Below, piece by piece: positions 1 through 7,630 of a DNA stretch of 64,000 bases. This DNA comes from JAACFF01 sp963701435. Lineage in GTDB: Bacteria; Chloroflexota; Anaerolineae; Promineifilales; Promineifilaceae. The stretch spans positions 558,001 through 622,000 of the forward strand of contig CAVPAL010000023.1 of NCBI GenBank assembly GCA_963701435.1, given 5' to 3'. Under the pieces are notes generated by a model. That model was given only the letters and a program-made list of their open reading frames with translations. It made no database searches and had not been told where the DNA came from. Numbering within the stretch: the first letter of the stretch is position 1; every line of letters begins with the position of its first letter. The translations under genes and the position numbers were made by a program.

Positions 1-640
1 CGTACCGCGTCGCAAAGGCACAGGACCGCCTGCGCCCCTTTTGCAGCGCCACTTTGACCGTCCGCCGCTCGTCGTTCTCGGCATTGATTATGAAGTCCAA
101 AATGATGAGGTCATGCGCAGTCTGGAGGCGTGGGCAGGCGAAGGGCGTATCGAATATAAAATCGCCGAAGATGTCGAATTTTTGGCCAACAATCCCGCCG
201 ACATTATTATTTTTCGTGGCCAGGCGGGCACGACCAGCGGCGAAATCTGGCTGCGCCTGGGTAAACGGCAGCTTTACCGCCGCGATTTCACCTACTTGTC
301 CAGTAACACCTCAAGCCCGCCAGCGATGGTCTACCTGGATGTGCCTGCCAGTCTGGGACGTTTGGATGAATGGCCCATCTGGTTGGGTAATTTCCAAAGT
401 CAAGGCATTGAGCATGTCATTGCACCCACAATTGCAGCCCATCCCAGTTGGACGCCCTATTTTTTCCAGTTTTTCTTCGCGGCAATTTGGGAAGGCGCAA
501 CAATCGGCCAATCAATACGCGATGCCCGGCGTAAATTGCTGGAAAGTAACGGTAATCCCTTAGGCTTGTTTTTCTCGCATTTTGGCCCTGCGGATACGTT
601 ATTCACTTTTGGATGGAGCGGGATGGAAACGGAGAGTTAA
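1..640 (+). CDS. CHAT-like domain protein, 5'-truncated by window edge
   Basis: The frame is open to base 2, so the gene starts before the window; the TTG at 41 is probably internal. About 212 residues are visible. The C-terminal third (PTIAAHPSWTPYFFQFFFAA, then GATIGQSIRDARRKLLES and NPLGLFFSHFGPADTLF) matches the usual end of CHAT (caspase-like) domains, where a helix with EA-R-AR is followed by NPLGLLYxxxGDPDL. In active CHAT proteases a His-Gly dyad partner and a catalytic Cys lie upstream. Here the matching stretches read IIIFRGQAG and MVYLDVPAS, and the visible part has no cysteine at all. It is therefore likely a non-proteolytic CHAT relative. The rest of the protein and its partner genes are outside the window. 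Confidence 0.55.
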   Translation, partial: VPRRKGTGPPAPLLQRHFDRPPLVVLGIDYEVQNDEVMRSLEAWAGEGRIEYKIAEDVEFLANNPADIIIFRGQAGTTSGEIWLRLGKRQLYRRDFTYLSSNTSSPPAMVYLDVPASLGRLDEWPIWLGNFQSQGIEHVIAPTIAAHPSWTPYFFQFFFAAIWEGATIGQSIRDARRKLLESNGNPLGLFFSHFGPADTLFTFGWSGMETES

Positions 641-719
641 AAACAACACGGAAGGCCACAAACGGAATCCGAAGTCATACGGGGGCAAAGGAGAATTTGT
701 TTGTCAAATCAATGGCGCC

Positions 720-1487
720 CTAAACTTCCACGGACCGTTCGTACTGGCGTTGGCCAATTCGCGCCAGGAAAATACTCAAAATATATAAAACCATCAAAGG
801 CGCCATCGTCAACAGCATCGTAACGGGGTCTATTGAGGGCGTAATCATGGCGGCAATCACAGCAACGGCGACAATCGCAATGCGCCACTGTTCACGCAGC
901 CACTGGGCCGTAATAACGCCTACGCGCGCCAGGAAGTACACAATAATTGGTAATTCAAAACTCACGCCCATCCAAAACAGCAAACGCGTCACAAAACTGA
1001 TGTATTCCTGTCCGGTCCAGCCAGCTTCAAAAATTTGCGGCATAAAATTCGCCAGAAAAAATATTGCCGCCGGGGCCAGAATAAACCAGGCAAAGGCTAT
1101 GCCTAAACCAAACAGCAGCAGCGCGCTCGGAATAAAAACATAGACGTAACGTCTTTCTTTTGACGTTAATCCGGGTGAAATAAAAAGCCACAATTGATAC
1201 AAAATCATGGGCATTGCAATGATTGCCCCGCACAACAGCGCAACTTTAAAAAAGGTTTCTAATCCTTCTGTGGGACGCAGCGTTTGCAATGTGGCGCCGC
1301 CGGGATCTGCGGCTGCGTAGGGTTGAAGTAAAAAGTTGAGGATTTGCTCCGCGAAGACAAAACTAAAAACTGTCGCGGTCATTAAAGCTACAGCCGCCCA
1401 TGTGAGACGGACACGCAGCTCATTTAGGTGCTCCAAAATGGAGAGATGCGCACCTAATTCTTGCGGATCGTTTACTTCGCTCATCAT
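720..1487 (-). CDS. tatC: Sec-independent protein translocase TatC
   Basis: Polytopic core of the twin-arginine translocase, which exports folded proteins across the cytoplasmic membrane. The 255-residue length is normal. The N-terminal cytoplasmic segment ILEHLNELRVRL is the conserved TatC motif that helps bind the RR signal. Six hydrophobic segments follow, with the typical FxxSPGL (LFISPGLTSKERRYV) in the first cytoplasmic loop and FWMGVSFELPI before the later helices. Its ATG overlaps the tatB stop by 4 bases (ATGA), so translation is probably coupled. It is the last gene of the tatA-tatB-tatC set. Confidence 0.95.
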   Translation of the reverse strand: MMSEVNDPQELGAHLSILEHLNELRVRLTWAAVALMTATVFSFVFAEQILNFLLQPYAAADPGGATLQTLRPTEGLETFFKVALLCGAIIAMPMILYQLWLFISPGLTSKERRYVYVFIPSALLLFGLGIAFAWFILAPAAIFFLANFMPQIFEAGWTGQEYISFVTRLLFWMGVSFELPIIVYFLARVGVITAQWLREQWRIAIVAVAVIAAMITPSIDPVTMLLTMAPLMVLYILSIFLARIGQRQYERSVEV

Positions 1488-1939
1488 TCAGGATCGTCGG
1501 GGATTTCCAGGCGTTGAGGCAGTTGAGGCGGCTCTTTAATGGGTTCATGATTGGATTCTTCCTTGGTGGAAGCGGCTTTTTTTCCATTCAAGCCAGGTGG
1601 AGCAATGCTCCTTTCAACTTCCTGCCGCGTTTTCTCCAGAGTTTGCCGTGTTTCCTGGGTCGTGTTTTTTGCAACAGAAGTCAATTCATTGCGTATTTCC
1701 TTCAACTGCCGCTGCAATTCCTGCACATCCGCCCACGCTTCTTTTATTTCTCCTGAGCCAGATGAATCCAATTCTGCATTGAGCTGCTGCATAAACCCAT
1801 GCGAAATTGAGCGCAGTTGGGCTGAAACTTTGCCCAACCAGCGCGCAGTGCGCCCAATACGCTCCGGCCCCATCACAACGCCGGCAATAATCAAAATTAA
1901 GAGAAGTTCGGGCAGACCAATGCCAAAAAAACTATCCAT
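1484..1939 (-). CDS. tatB: TatB-like Tat translocase subunit
   Basis: 151 residues. The N-terminus has the TatA/B topology: a short periplasmic start, one membrane helix (LPELLLILIIAGVVMGPERI), then an amphipathic helix with ARWLGK. A long coiled-coil-prone, charged region (about residues 60-120) and a Pro/Glu-rich tail follow. The GPE after the membrane helix and the long tail are more like TatB than TatA. In the Tat system TatB sits with TatC in the receptor complex. It lies between tatA (about 130 bases upstream, separated by a degenerate hairpin element) and tatC (4-base overlap). TatA and TatB are hard to tell apart by sequence, so the B assignment leans on tail length and gene order. 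Confidence 0.85.
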   Translation of the reverse strand: MDSFFGIGLPELLLILIIAGVVMGPERIGRTARWLGKVSAQLRSISHGFMQQLNAELDSSGSGEIKEAWADVQELQRQLKEIRNELTSVAKNTTQETRQTLEKTRQEVERSIAPPGLNGKKAASTKEESNHEPIKEPPQLPQRLEIPDDPE

Positions 1940-1957
1940 GCCTGATGTAGTTTAGAA

Positions 1958-2071
1958 CTTTAGATTTCTTCAAGGAAACTCACGAAGGGTCGTGGATAAA
2001 CCTGATGAAATTTACTGAACCAGCAAATTTTCACCGTATTTGAATTTTGAAAAATTTTTGCGGTTTTCCTA
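1958..2071 (-). repeat. Degenerate two-hairpin element, copy D (tatA-tatB spacer)
   Basis: Read on the minus strand from 2071, the element starts TAGGAAAACCGCAAAAATT, which matches the end of the better copies (TAGGTAAACCGCAGAAAATT). It pairs with a later GAAAATTTGCTGG, and a second small hairpin (CACGA...TCGTG near 1990) plus a CCTTGAAGAAAT join motif follow. The first three bases (TAG, 2071-2069) are the tatA stop codon. It is more diverged than copies A1-A3, so its outer limits are approximate. Confidence 0.5.
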
Positions 2072-2260
2072 TAAGGTTTCTTCCGTTTTATCATCACTTG
2101 TCTCAGCAGGTTCTTCCTGGCCCTCTTGCAAACCTTCGCGGAACGCTGTAATCCCTTTGCCCAGTTCGCTGCCAATCTTGCTGATCCGACCAACGCCAAA
2201 AACAAGCAACACAACCACTAAGATCAATATAAGTTCAGGCCATCCCAATCCACCAATCAT
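2069..2260 (-). CDS. tatA: Sec-independent protein translocase TatA
   Basis: A 63-residue Tat pore-forming subunit. It has one N-terminal membrane helix (WPELILILVVVLLVFGVGRI) followed by an amphipathic helix KIGSELGKGITAFREGL, with the classic FG-x-x-x-I/L pattern and a short acidic tail. I chose the ATG at 2260 because AGGAGA lies 6 bases upstream; an in-frame GTG at 2281 would add seven residues in front of the normal MIGGLGWPEL start. It is the first gene of the tat set. Its TAG stop coincides with the end of a dispersed hairpin element. Confidence 0.9.
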   Translation of the reverse strand: MIGGLGWPELILILVVVLLVFGVGRISKIGSELGKGITAFREGLQEGQEEPAETSDDKTEETL

Positions 2261-2472
2261 GTCATTTCTCCTGCCTAACACATTCTGTTTAAATATTAAC
2301 CGGCTGGCTAGTATCGTAAATTTCTAAAAATGAGCAGTGGGCATCCTCAGATGCCAGTCCGTATTTGAGAATGCAGCCTCCTCAAAATCATAAAGTCGAG
2401 GTTCTAGTTGTAAAATAATGTCTCAAATTTTGAACTATTATACCAGAATATTAACTGATTTGTTTCCCGTTC

Positions 2473-4149
2473 TCATGCTTCGTCTGCCGGGCAGGCTACT
2501 GTCACGTCCCTGAATAGTAAGGACCATCGCGCCAGAGAGGAATACTTGTCACGCGGCGTATCAATGCGTCCAATTTCTACCTCGCGCACATTTTCATTGA
2601 CCCCAAAGGTTGTAATGTGCTGAAATAGGGTCAACTCTGGCAAATCTTCGTTGTATAAACGCTGAAATGAATCGTAAAACGGCCGTCTTTCAGCTTCAGA
2701 CCATACCTTACGGCCATCTTCCAGAGCTTCACTCGCGCGCCGCCGATTCCAACCGGCATAATTTTGACCCCGCACAATGGCTTCCTGACTCCAGAAATCA
2801 TACAAATCGGGATCGTCTGGGGGGACAATATCCACTAAAACAACATCAAAATCCCGCGCCGCCAAAGCGCTGCGAAAATCCTGCCAATCAGAAATTAGAA
2901 CCAATTCAGACGCCGCACCAACAGCGCCCCACTGCGCCGCAATTTCCTCCGCTAAAGCGCGGTTGGTCGGGCTATCCAACACCAACAAGCGCAGCAGCAA
3001 GCCTTCATTCTCACGGGCGCGACTCGTTTGATCAGGCTGCATGCCCCAACCGGCGGCATCGAGGGTCTGTGCTGCCAATTCCGGCTGGTAGGTATAATCG
3101 GTTAACAACCCTGAATTATAAGCCCAGGAAGATGGCAAATAGGGGCCGTTGTGGACAACGCCCTGACCATTGAGCACCAAATCAACCAGCCGCTGTTTGT
3201 CGAGAGCAAACGCCAATGCTTTGCGCACGTCCGCATTGCGGGCGGCGGCGGCGCCTGAATCTGTCAGATTAAACAATAACGACGTATAACGCGGGGCAAT
3301 GCTGGTAAAAAGGCGCATATCCTTTTGTTGAATTGCGTCGGGCAGTGAATCAGGAGAAATATCATTGATGGCTTGAATTTCACCGGCGTCATATGCCGCC
3401 AGTAGTTCTGACTCATCAGAGTAAAAACGAAACTCAAGGTTGGAAATCTGTGTACCTTGCTGCAAAACAGCAGGATTGGGCGTCAATTGCAAGGCACGGC
3501 TGCGCTCCCAATTTTGGCCCGCAACAACGACAAAAGGGCCTGTTCCGATTGGCTCACGGTTAAAACTCGCGCCTGGAAGCGCAACGGCCGTTACCCCTTC
3601 CAAGCGGTGAGCTGGTAATATGCCGCGTGAAACAGCGTCCAAAAAGGGGGCGTACGGTTCCAGAAGCTCAAACTCAATCACCGTATCGCTCACCGGGCGG
3701 ATGATGACGGTTTCCCAAAAGCGCTGCAGCGCTGAATTGCCAGGAAATTCCGGGTCTTGCAGCAGGCCATAGGTGAAAGCGACGTCTGCAACGGTAACGG
3801 GTTCGCCATCCTGCCAGAAAATGTCGTTGCGCAGCGTGAATCGCACGATACGGCCGTCTTCACTCACTTCCCACGATTCAGCCAACGCCGGCACAAAAGC
3901 ACCGTATTCATAACGCGTCAAACCATCAAATATAAGGCTGACCAATTCACGATCAACCGGATTATTATCACTGAGTAAGGGATTTAAATATTGGGGCGCC
4001 CCAACAAGTCCTTCAGAAAAACTTCCGCCCGCTGCAGGAACACGGACCGTACAAAAACCGGCGCTTTGTACCTGAACTGAAAGCAAAGCAGCAACCAGGA
4101 CAAATCCTAAAACAGCCAGGAGGATTTGCCAGCGAATGTTGACCTTCAT
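2473..4149 (-). CDS. ABC transporter substrate-binding protein, family 5 (peptide-type)
   Basis: 558 residues, the usual size for OppA/DppA-type SBP family 5 proteins. An N-terminal hydrophobic stretch (about residues 8-28) acts as signal peptide or anchor; there is no clear lipobox. The family signature follows: GLVGAPQYLNPLLSDNNPVDRE, then LIFDGLTRYEYG, LAESWEVSEDGRIVRFTLR and DGEPVTVADVAFTY. It would bind oligopeptides or similar solutes outside the membrane, but no permease or ATPase genes are beside it. It starts 43 bases after secG on the same strand and may share its transcript. Confidence 0.88.
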   Translation of the reverse strand: MKVNIRWQILLAVLGFVLVAALLSVQVQSAGFCTVRVPAAGGSFSEGLVGAPQYLNPLLSDNNPVDRELVSLIFDGLTRYEYGAFVPALAESWEVSEDGRIVRFTLRNDIFWQDGEPVTVADVAFTYGLLQDPEFPGNSALQRFWETVIIRPVSDTVIEFELLEPYAPFLDAVSRGILPAHRLEGVTAVALPGASFNREPIGTGPFVVVAGQNWERSRALQLTPNPAVLQQGTQISNLEFRFYSDESELLAAYDAGEIQAINDISPDSLPDAIQQKDMRLFTSIAPRYTSLLFNLTDSGAAAARNADVRKALAFALDKQRLVDLVLNGQGVVHNGPYLPSSWAYNSGLLTDYTYQPELAAQTLDAAGWGMQPDQTSRARENEGLLLRLLVLDSPTNRALAEEIAAQWGAVGAASELVLISDWQDFRSALAARDFDVVLVDIVPPDDPDLYDFWSQEAIVRGQNYAGWNRRRASEALEDGRKVWSEAERRPFYDSFQRLYNEDLPELTLFQHITTFGVNENVREVEIGRIDTPRDKYSSLARWSLLFRDVTVACPADEA

Positions 4150-4192
4150 TTTTCAATATTCAATTTATAATCGAATATTTTCCGCGAATTGT

Positions 4193-4447
4193 CTAAGAAG
4201 CCTGTCCCCAGGCCAAAAAAGCAAGAATTGTATTGGCAAAAAACAGAACCGTAATAACAATTGTGAATCGGAGCATAGTTGCTTCTACACCACGCCGCGT
4301 TCGAAAGCTGCCAGAACTGTCTCCTGATCCGCCCAAAAAACCACCCAAATCGGAACCTTTGGTTTGTAACAAAACCAGAACAGTCAATACCACACTTAAA
4401 ATAATTTCGATGATGCCCAAATAAGGAGCCCACGCCTGAAGATTCAT
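4193..4447 (-). CDS. secG: Preprotein translocase subunit SecG
   Basis: An 84-residue small subunit of the SecYEG channel. It has two membrane helices (IIEIILSVVLTVLVLLQ and FTIVITVLFFANTILAFL) joined by a Gly/Ser-rich loop with the family motif QTKGSDLGGFLGGSGD. I chose the ATG at 4447, which has AAGGG 8 bases upstream; the longer frame from 4531 adds a non-conserved leader. The gene order secG then a peptide-binding protein suggests shared transcription. Confidence 0.92.
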   Translation of the reverse strand: MNLQAWAPYLGIIEIILSVVLTVLVLLQTKGSDLGGFLGGSGDSSGSFRTRRGVEATMLRFTIVITVLFFANTILAFLAWGQAS

Positions 4448-4601
4448 GCAAATACCCTTGTAATTATTTCTTGAAATTGAATTACTACTTGTCAGGCAGC
4501 CAACGTCTGCCGCCGTCAAACAAGCCGGCATTATAGCAGGCCCAGAGTAGAGCGTCGAATCTTTTTATCGATATTGACTAAGCGTTAATTTATAAACAGT
4601 C

Positions 4602-4709
4602 AATTGGCAGAAAGTAATCAAAAATAGAGGTCATGAAAAATCTGCCAATTCTTCGATGAAACCGCAGATTTCTAACTCGTCTTATTTTCAAGAATTTTCT
4701 GCGGTTTCC
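4602..4709 (+). repeat. Two-hairpin dispersed element, copy A1
   Basis: About 108 bp between the secG start and the recA stop. Hairpin 1 is AATTGGCAGA...TCTGCCAATT. Hairpin 2 is GAAACCGCAGA...TCTGCGGTTTCC. Hairpin arms, loop sequences and spacing match copies A2 and A3 closely. The outer TAGG/CCTA ends are eroded in this copy. The rest of the 310-bp secG-recA spacer shows nothing else I recognise. Confidence 0.85.
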
Positions 4710-4757
4710 GTAAAAAGGCGCCAACTTTTCGAGAAGCAGCGCCTCCACCGTGTATCG

Positions 4758-5789
4758 CTATGCCTCCTCACCCACCTCAAACTCACCGGTCGGCAAGCCA
4801 ACTTCACGGCGTATTAGATATTCGAGTTCATCCAACATCACCGGGTTCTCCAGCAAAAATACTTTTGCATTCTCGCGCCCCTGCCCTAAAAGCGTCTCTC
4901 CATAGCGGAAATAGGCGCCGCGTTTATCCACAAAACCATAGTCCACAGAAAGGTCAAGCACATCGCCGGTTAGGGAAATCCCTTCATTGTACATGATGTC
5001 AAACTCACATTCTGTAAATGGCGGAGCGACCTTGTTCTTTTTGACCTTCACGCGCGTGCGATTGCCAATAACTTCGCCGCCTGATTTGAGAGATTGAATG
5101 CGACGAATATCAAGCCGCACCGAGGCGTAAAATTTGAGCGCATTTCCACCGCTGGTCGTTTCCGGGTTGCCAAACATGACGCCAATCTTATGGCGGAGTT
5201 GATTGGTGAAAATCATGACCGTATTGGTTTGCTTGATGACCCCCGACAGTTTTCGCAGCGCCTGCGACATCAAACGCGCCTGTAGACCCACATGTGTATC
5301 GCCCATCTCGCCTTCAATCTCTGCACGCGGCACAAGCGCGGCTACGGAGTCGATAATCACAATATCCATCGTGCCGGAACGAATCAGCGCATCAGCAATC
5401 TCGAGCGCCTGTTCGCCGGTATCAGGCTGGGAAACATACAAATTCTCGACATCCACCCCACAGCGGGCAGCATAGAGCGGATCGAGTGCATGCTCCATAT
5501 CGATAAAAGCGCACAAGCCGCCGCGTTTTTGGGCCTCAGCAATAATGTGTTGACACAAAGTTGTTTTGCCGGAGGATTCAGGGCCATATATTTCGACCAC
5601 GCGTCCGCGCGGCACGCCGCCTACGCCCAGGGCGATATCGAGCGAGAGTGAACCGGTAGGTATTGTTTCCACTTGCATATGCTGCGCCTCGCCCAACCGC
5701 ATGATGGTGCCATCTCCATATTTTTTGGTGATGGTATCTAACGTTTTTTCGAGCGTCGCCAGACGGCCGTTTCCATTTGCACTTGCCAT
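4758..5789 (-). CDS. recA: Recombinase RecA
   Basis: 343 residues, full length. RecA forms ATP-dependent filaments on single-stranded DNA, drives strand exchange and triggers LexA self-cleavage. Walker A is GPESSGKTT (about residues 69-77), and the family signatures ALDPLYAARCGVD, QPDTGEQALEI and MIFTNQLRHKIGVMFGNPET are intact. The ATG has AAGGAG about 9 bases upstream. A strong promoter with two LexA-type boxes lies upstream (5848-5906), so it is almost certainly SOS-regulated. The palindrome ACGGCCGT encodes part of residues GNGR near the N-terminus. Confidence 0.98.
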   Translation of the reverse strand: MASANGNGRLATLEKTLDTITKKYGDGTIMRLGEAQHMQVETIPTGSLSLDIALGVGGVPRGRVVEIYGPESSGKTTLCQHIIAEAQKRGGLCAFIDMEHALDPLYAARCGVDVENLYVSQPDTGEQALEIADALIRSGTMDIVIIDSVAALVPRAEIEGEMGDTHVGLQARLMSQALRKLSGVIKQTNTVMIFTNQLRHKIGVMFGNPETTSGGNALKFYASVRLDIRRIQSLKSGGEVIGNRTRVKVKKNKVAPPFTECEFDIMYNEGISLTGDVLDLSVDYGFVDKRGAYFRYGETLLGQGRENAKVFLLENPVMLDELEYLIRREVGLPTGEFEVGEEA

Positions 5790-5847
5790 GATTATTCAAC
5801 TCCTTCAGATTGCCTGACTTTGTATTTTTATTTGGGAATACAGAAGG

Positions 5848-5876
5848 AGTTTAGCACAAATGTTCGCCTGTGTCAA
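5848..5876 (-). promoter_or_regulatory. recA promoter (sigma70-type)
   Basis: Read on the minus strand: -35 TTGACA (5876-5871), a 17-base spacer, and -10 TAAACT (5853-5848), about 60 bases upstream of the recA ATG. Both boxes and the spacer are near the sigma70 ideal. An imperfect LexA-type box overlaps the spacer (5854-5865). Confidence 0.75.
5854..5865 (-). promoter_or_regulatory. Imperfect LexA box in recA promoter spacer
   Basis: Minus strand GAACATTTGTGC fits the GAAC-N4-GTTC operator with one mismatch in the second half. It sits between the -35 and -10 boxes, where a bound repressor would block RNA polymerase. Confidence 0.5.
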
Positions 5877-5894
5877 GATCGAATATGCAATTAT

Positions 5895-5906
5895 GAACAC
5901 ATGTTC
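5895..5906. promoter_or_regulatory. LexA (SOS) operator upstream of recA
   Basis: GAACACATGTTC is a perfect GAAC-N4-GTTC dyad, the Gram-positive-type LexA box. It lies about 20 bases upstream of the -35 box of recA. A lexA gene is not in this window, so the regulator is inferred. Confidence 0.75.
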
Positions 5907-5925
5907 AATTTATACTGAGCAATTA

Positions 5926-7470
5926 TCAATGTGGTTTATTTTCAGGCGCGTCCCGTCGAATCAACTGCAAAAGAGCAGGTATTTGGCGCCCGCCCAGCAA
6001 ATAATCGAACCCCAGATAACTCGCGGCGCCCACTATGCCCCCTACAAAAAGATAAAGCAAGGGTGATTGAATGCCGCGGCCAATTGCCAAAATCACAATC
6101 GACATGCCAATTGTGGCGACAATCGCGCGCCCACCGTTCAACGCCAGATTGCGTTCATCCAGGCTGCCCAACGCGTGCCGATTCAACACAAATAGCAAAA
6201 TGGCCAAAAACGTAAACGCAATCGTGCTTGCCAGCGCCAGCGCCACAATGCCGAGAGTATCTACGAGCCAGTAGGCGAACACTACATTAACAACAAGCCA
6301 GGCAAGGTATGCCAACATGGGCGTGCGTGTATTGTGTTGGGCATAAAAGAGGCGCGCCACGACTTCAAGCGTGGCCTCGCTGACCACGCGCACGCTGAAC
6401 ACAACCAGCACAGCATAAACCAGGTTTGCCGCATCCTCCGTAAAAGCGCCGCCTTGCAAAAGAACTGCGATCAGCGACTGGCCAAGCAGCACCAAAGCCG
6501 CAGCAGCCGGAATAGTTAAAAACCAGATGATTTTGATGGTCTGCACGGCCGTTCGCTTCAAACCCTCTATATCACCGGCATTATAGAGTTCTGACATCGT
6601 TGGGAACATCACCAGGGCAACGGCCGTTCCAAACAAGGTTTCAGGAAGCTGCATCAAACCATACGCGTAAAAATAGCCGGAGGTGCTGCCCACAGCCAAC
6701 CCGGAAGCGAGTCGAATAATAAACAGGTCGGCGACCTGCACTGTTCCCAACGTCACAATGCGCGGTCCCATGAGACGCACAATTTCACGCACGCCGCGCA
6801 TGCGCATATCCAATTCCGGCCGGTAGCGGAATTTATAGCGCCATAAAGCCGGAACCTGAATTCCGATGTGCAGCAGCCCGCCCAGTACCGTACCCCACGC
6901 CAATCCAACAATCCCCATGGTCGGCACAAAAACAAACAGTCCAAATATGTAGCCCACATCCAATGCAACAGGCGCCAGCGCCGGCAGCGCAAAATGTTGG
7001 TGCGCATTCAAATAACTGCTCAAAACGCCGCTGATGCCAAACAACATCGTTTGAATCAAAATCACGCGCATAATTTCGGCTGTCAGCGCCTGCGCTTCAG
7101 GGGAAAAATCGGGCACCAGCACAACGCGCGTTATCCAGGGGGCAAAAATCGCACCCAGGGCTGAAATCAACCCCAATACCAGAATAACCAGCGACAGGAT
7201 TGTATTGACCAGGCGCGCGCTTTTGGGCGCCGATTCATAGGCCAGGTATTTAGAATAAACAGGAATAAAAGCGGCCGCCAATGCGCCTCCGGCAATCAAG
7301 GTGAAAAAAACCTCGGGCAGTTGATTGGCAGCCGTAAAAGCGTCAAACTCCGTACCAGCCCCAAACGTTGTGCTTACCAGGCGCGTGCGCAATAAACCGG
7401 TGAGTTTGCCCAATCCAAAAAAGAGGATGACGATCACAGATGATTTCAGAAGATGCCGGGTGCGAATCAT
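5926..7470 (-). CDS. murJ: Lipid II flippase MurJ
   Basis: A 514-residue polytopic membrane protein of the MATE-like MOP superfamily with about 14 hydrophobic segments. It flips lipid II for peptidoglycan synthesis. The N-terminus SSVIVILFFGLGKLTGLLRT and the segments FGAGTEFDAFTAANQLPE and GALAAAFIPVYSKYL are the characteristic MurJ/MviN start. RLASGLAVGSTSGYFYAYGL and LPETLFGTAVALVMFPTMSE are further family marks. It lies immediately upstream of the recA promoter, on the same strand but apparently a separate unit. Confidence 0.95.
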   Translation of the reverse strand: MIRTRHLLKSSVIVILFFGLGKLTGLLRTRLVSTTFGAGTEFDAFTAANQLPEVFFTLIAGGALAAAFIPVYSKYLAYESAPKSARLVNTILSLVILVLGLISALGAIFAPWITRVVLVPDFSPEAQALTAEIMRVILIQTMLFGISGVLSSYLNAHQHFALPALAPVALDVGYIFGLFVFVPTMGIVGLAWGTVLGGLLHIGIQVPALWRYKFRYRPELDMRMRGVREIVRLMGPRIVTLGTVQVADLFIIRLASGLAVGSTSGYFYAYGLMQLPETLFGTAVALVMFPTMSELYNAGDIEGLKRTAVQTIKIIWFLTIPAAAALVLLGQSLIAVLLQGGAFTEDAANLVYAVLVVFSVRVVSEATLEVVARLFYAQHNTRTPMLAYLAWLVVNVVFAYWLVDTLGIVALALASTIAFTFLAILLFVLNRHALGSLDERNLALNGGRAIVATIGMSIVILAIGRGIQSPLLYLFVGGIVGAASYLGFDYLLGGRQIPALLQLIRRDAPENKPH

Positions 7471-7509
7471 GGGCGCGGATTGTACATCGTTTGATCATGA
7501 GCGACATAG

Positions 7510-7539
7510 TTGACATGTACCTTTGTTTGCGCCTAAACT
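7510..7539 (+). promoter_or_regulatory. Putative promoter of the secreted LamG/InlB-repeat protein
   Basis: TTGACA (7510-7515), an 18-base spacer, then TAAACT (7534-7539), in the divergent murJ spacer and about 90 bases before the ATG at 7631. The boxes are good; the assignment is by position only. Confidence 0.4.
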
Positions 7540-7630
7540 ACATTCACTTTGCAGGAGGCAGCAGGCTCTCCCGGCAATCCGCCTCTGAATCTGCATACTC
7601 CATACTTCCTGATAGATTGGATCAAACTTG

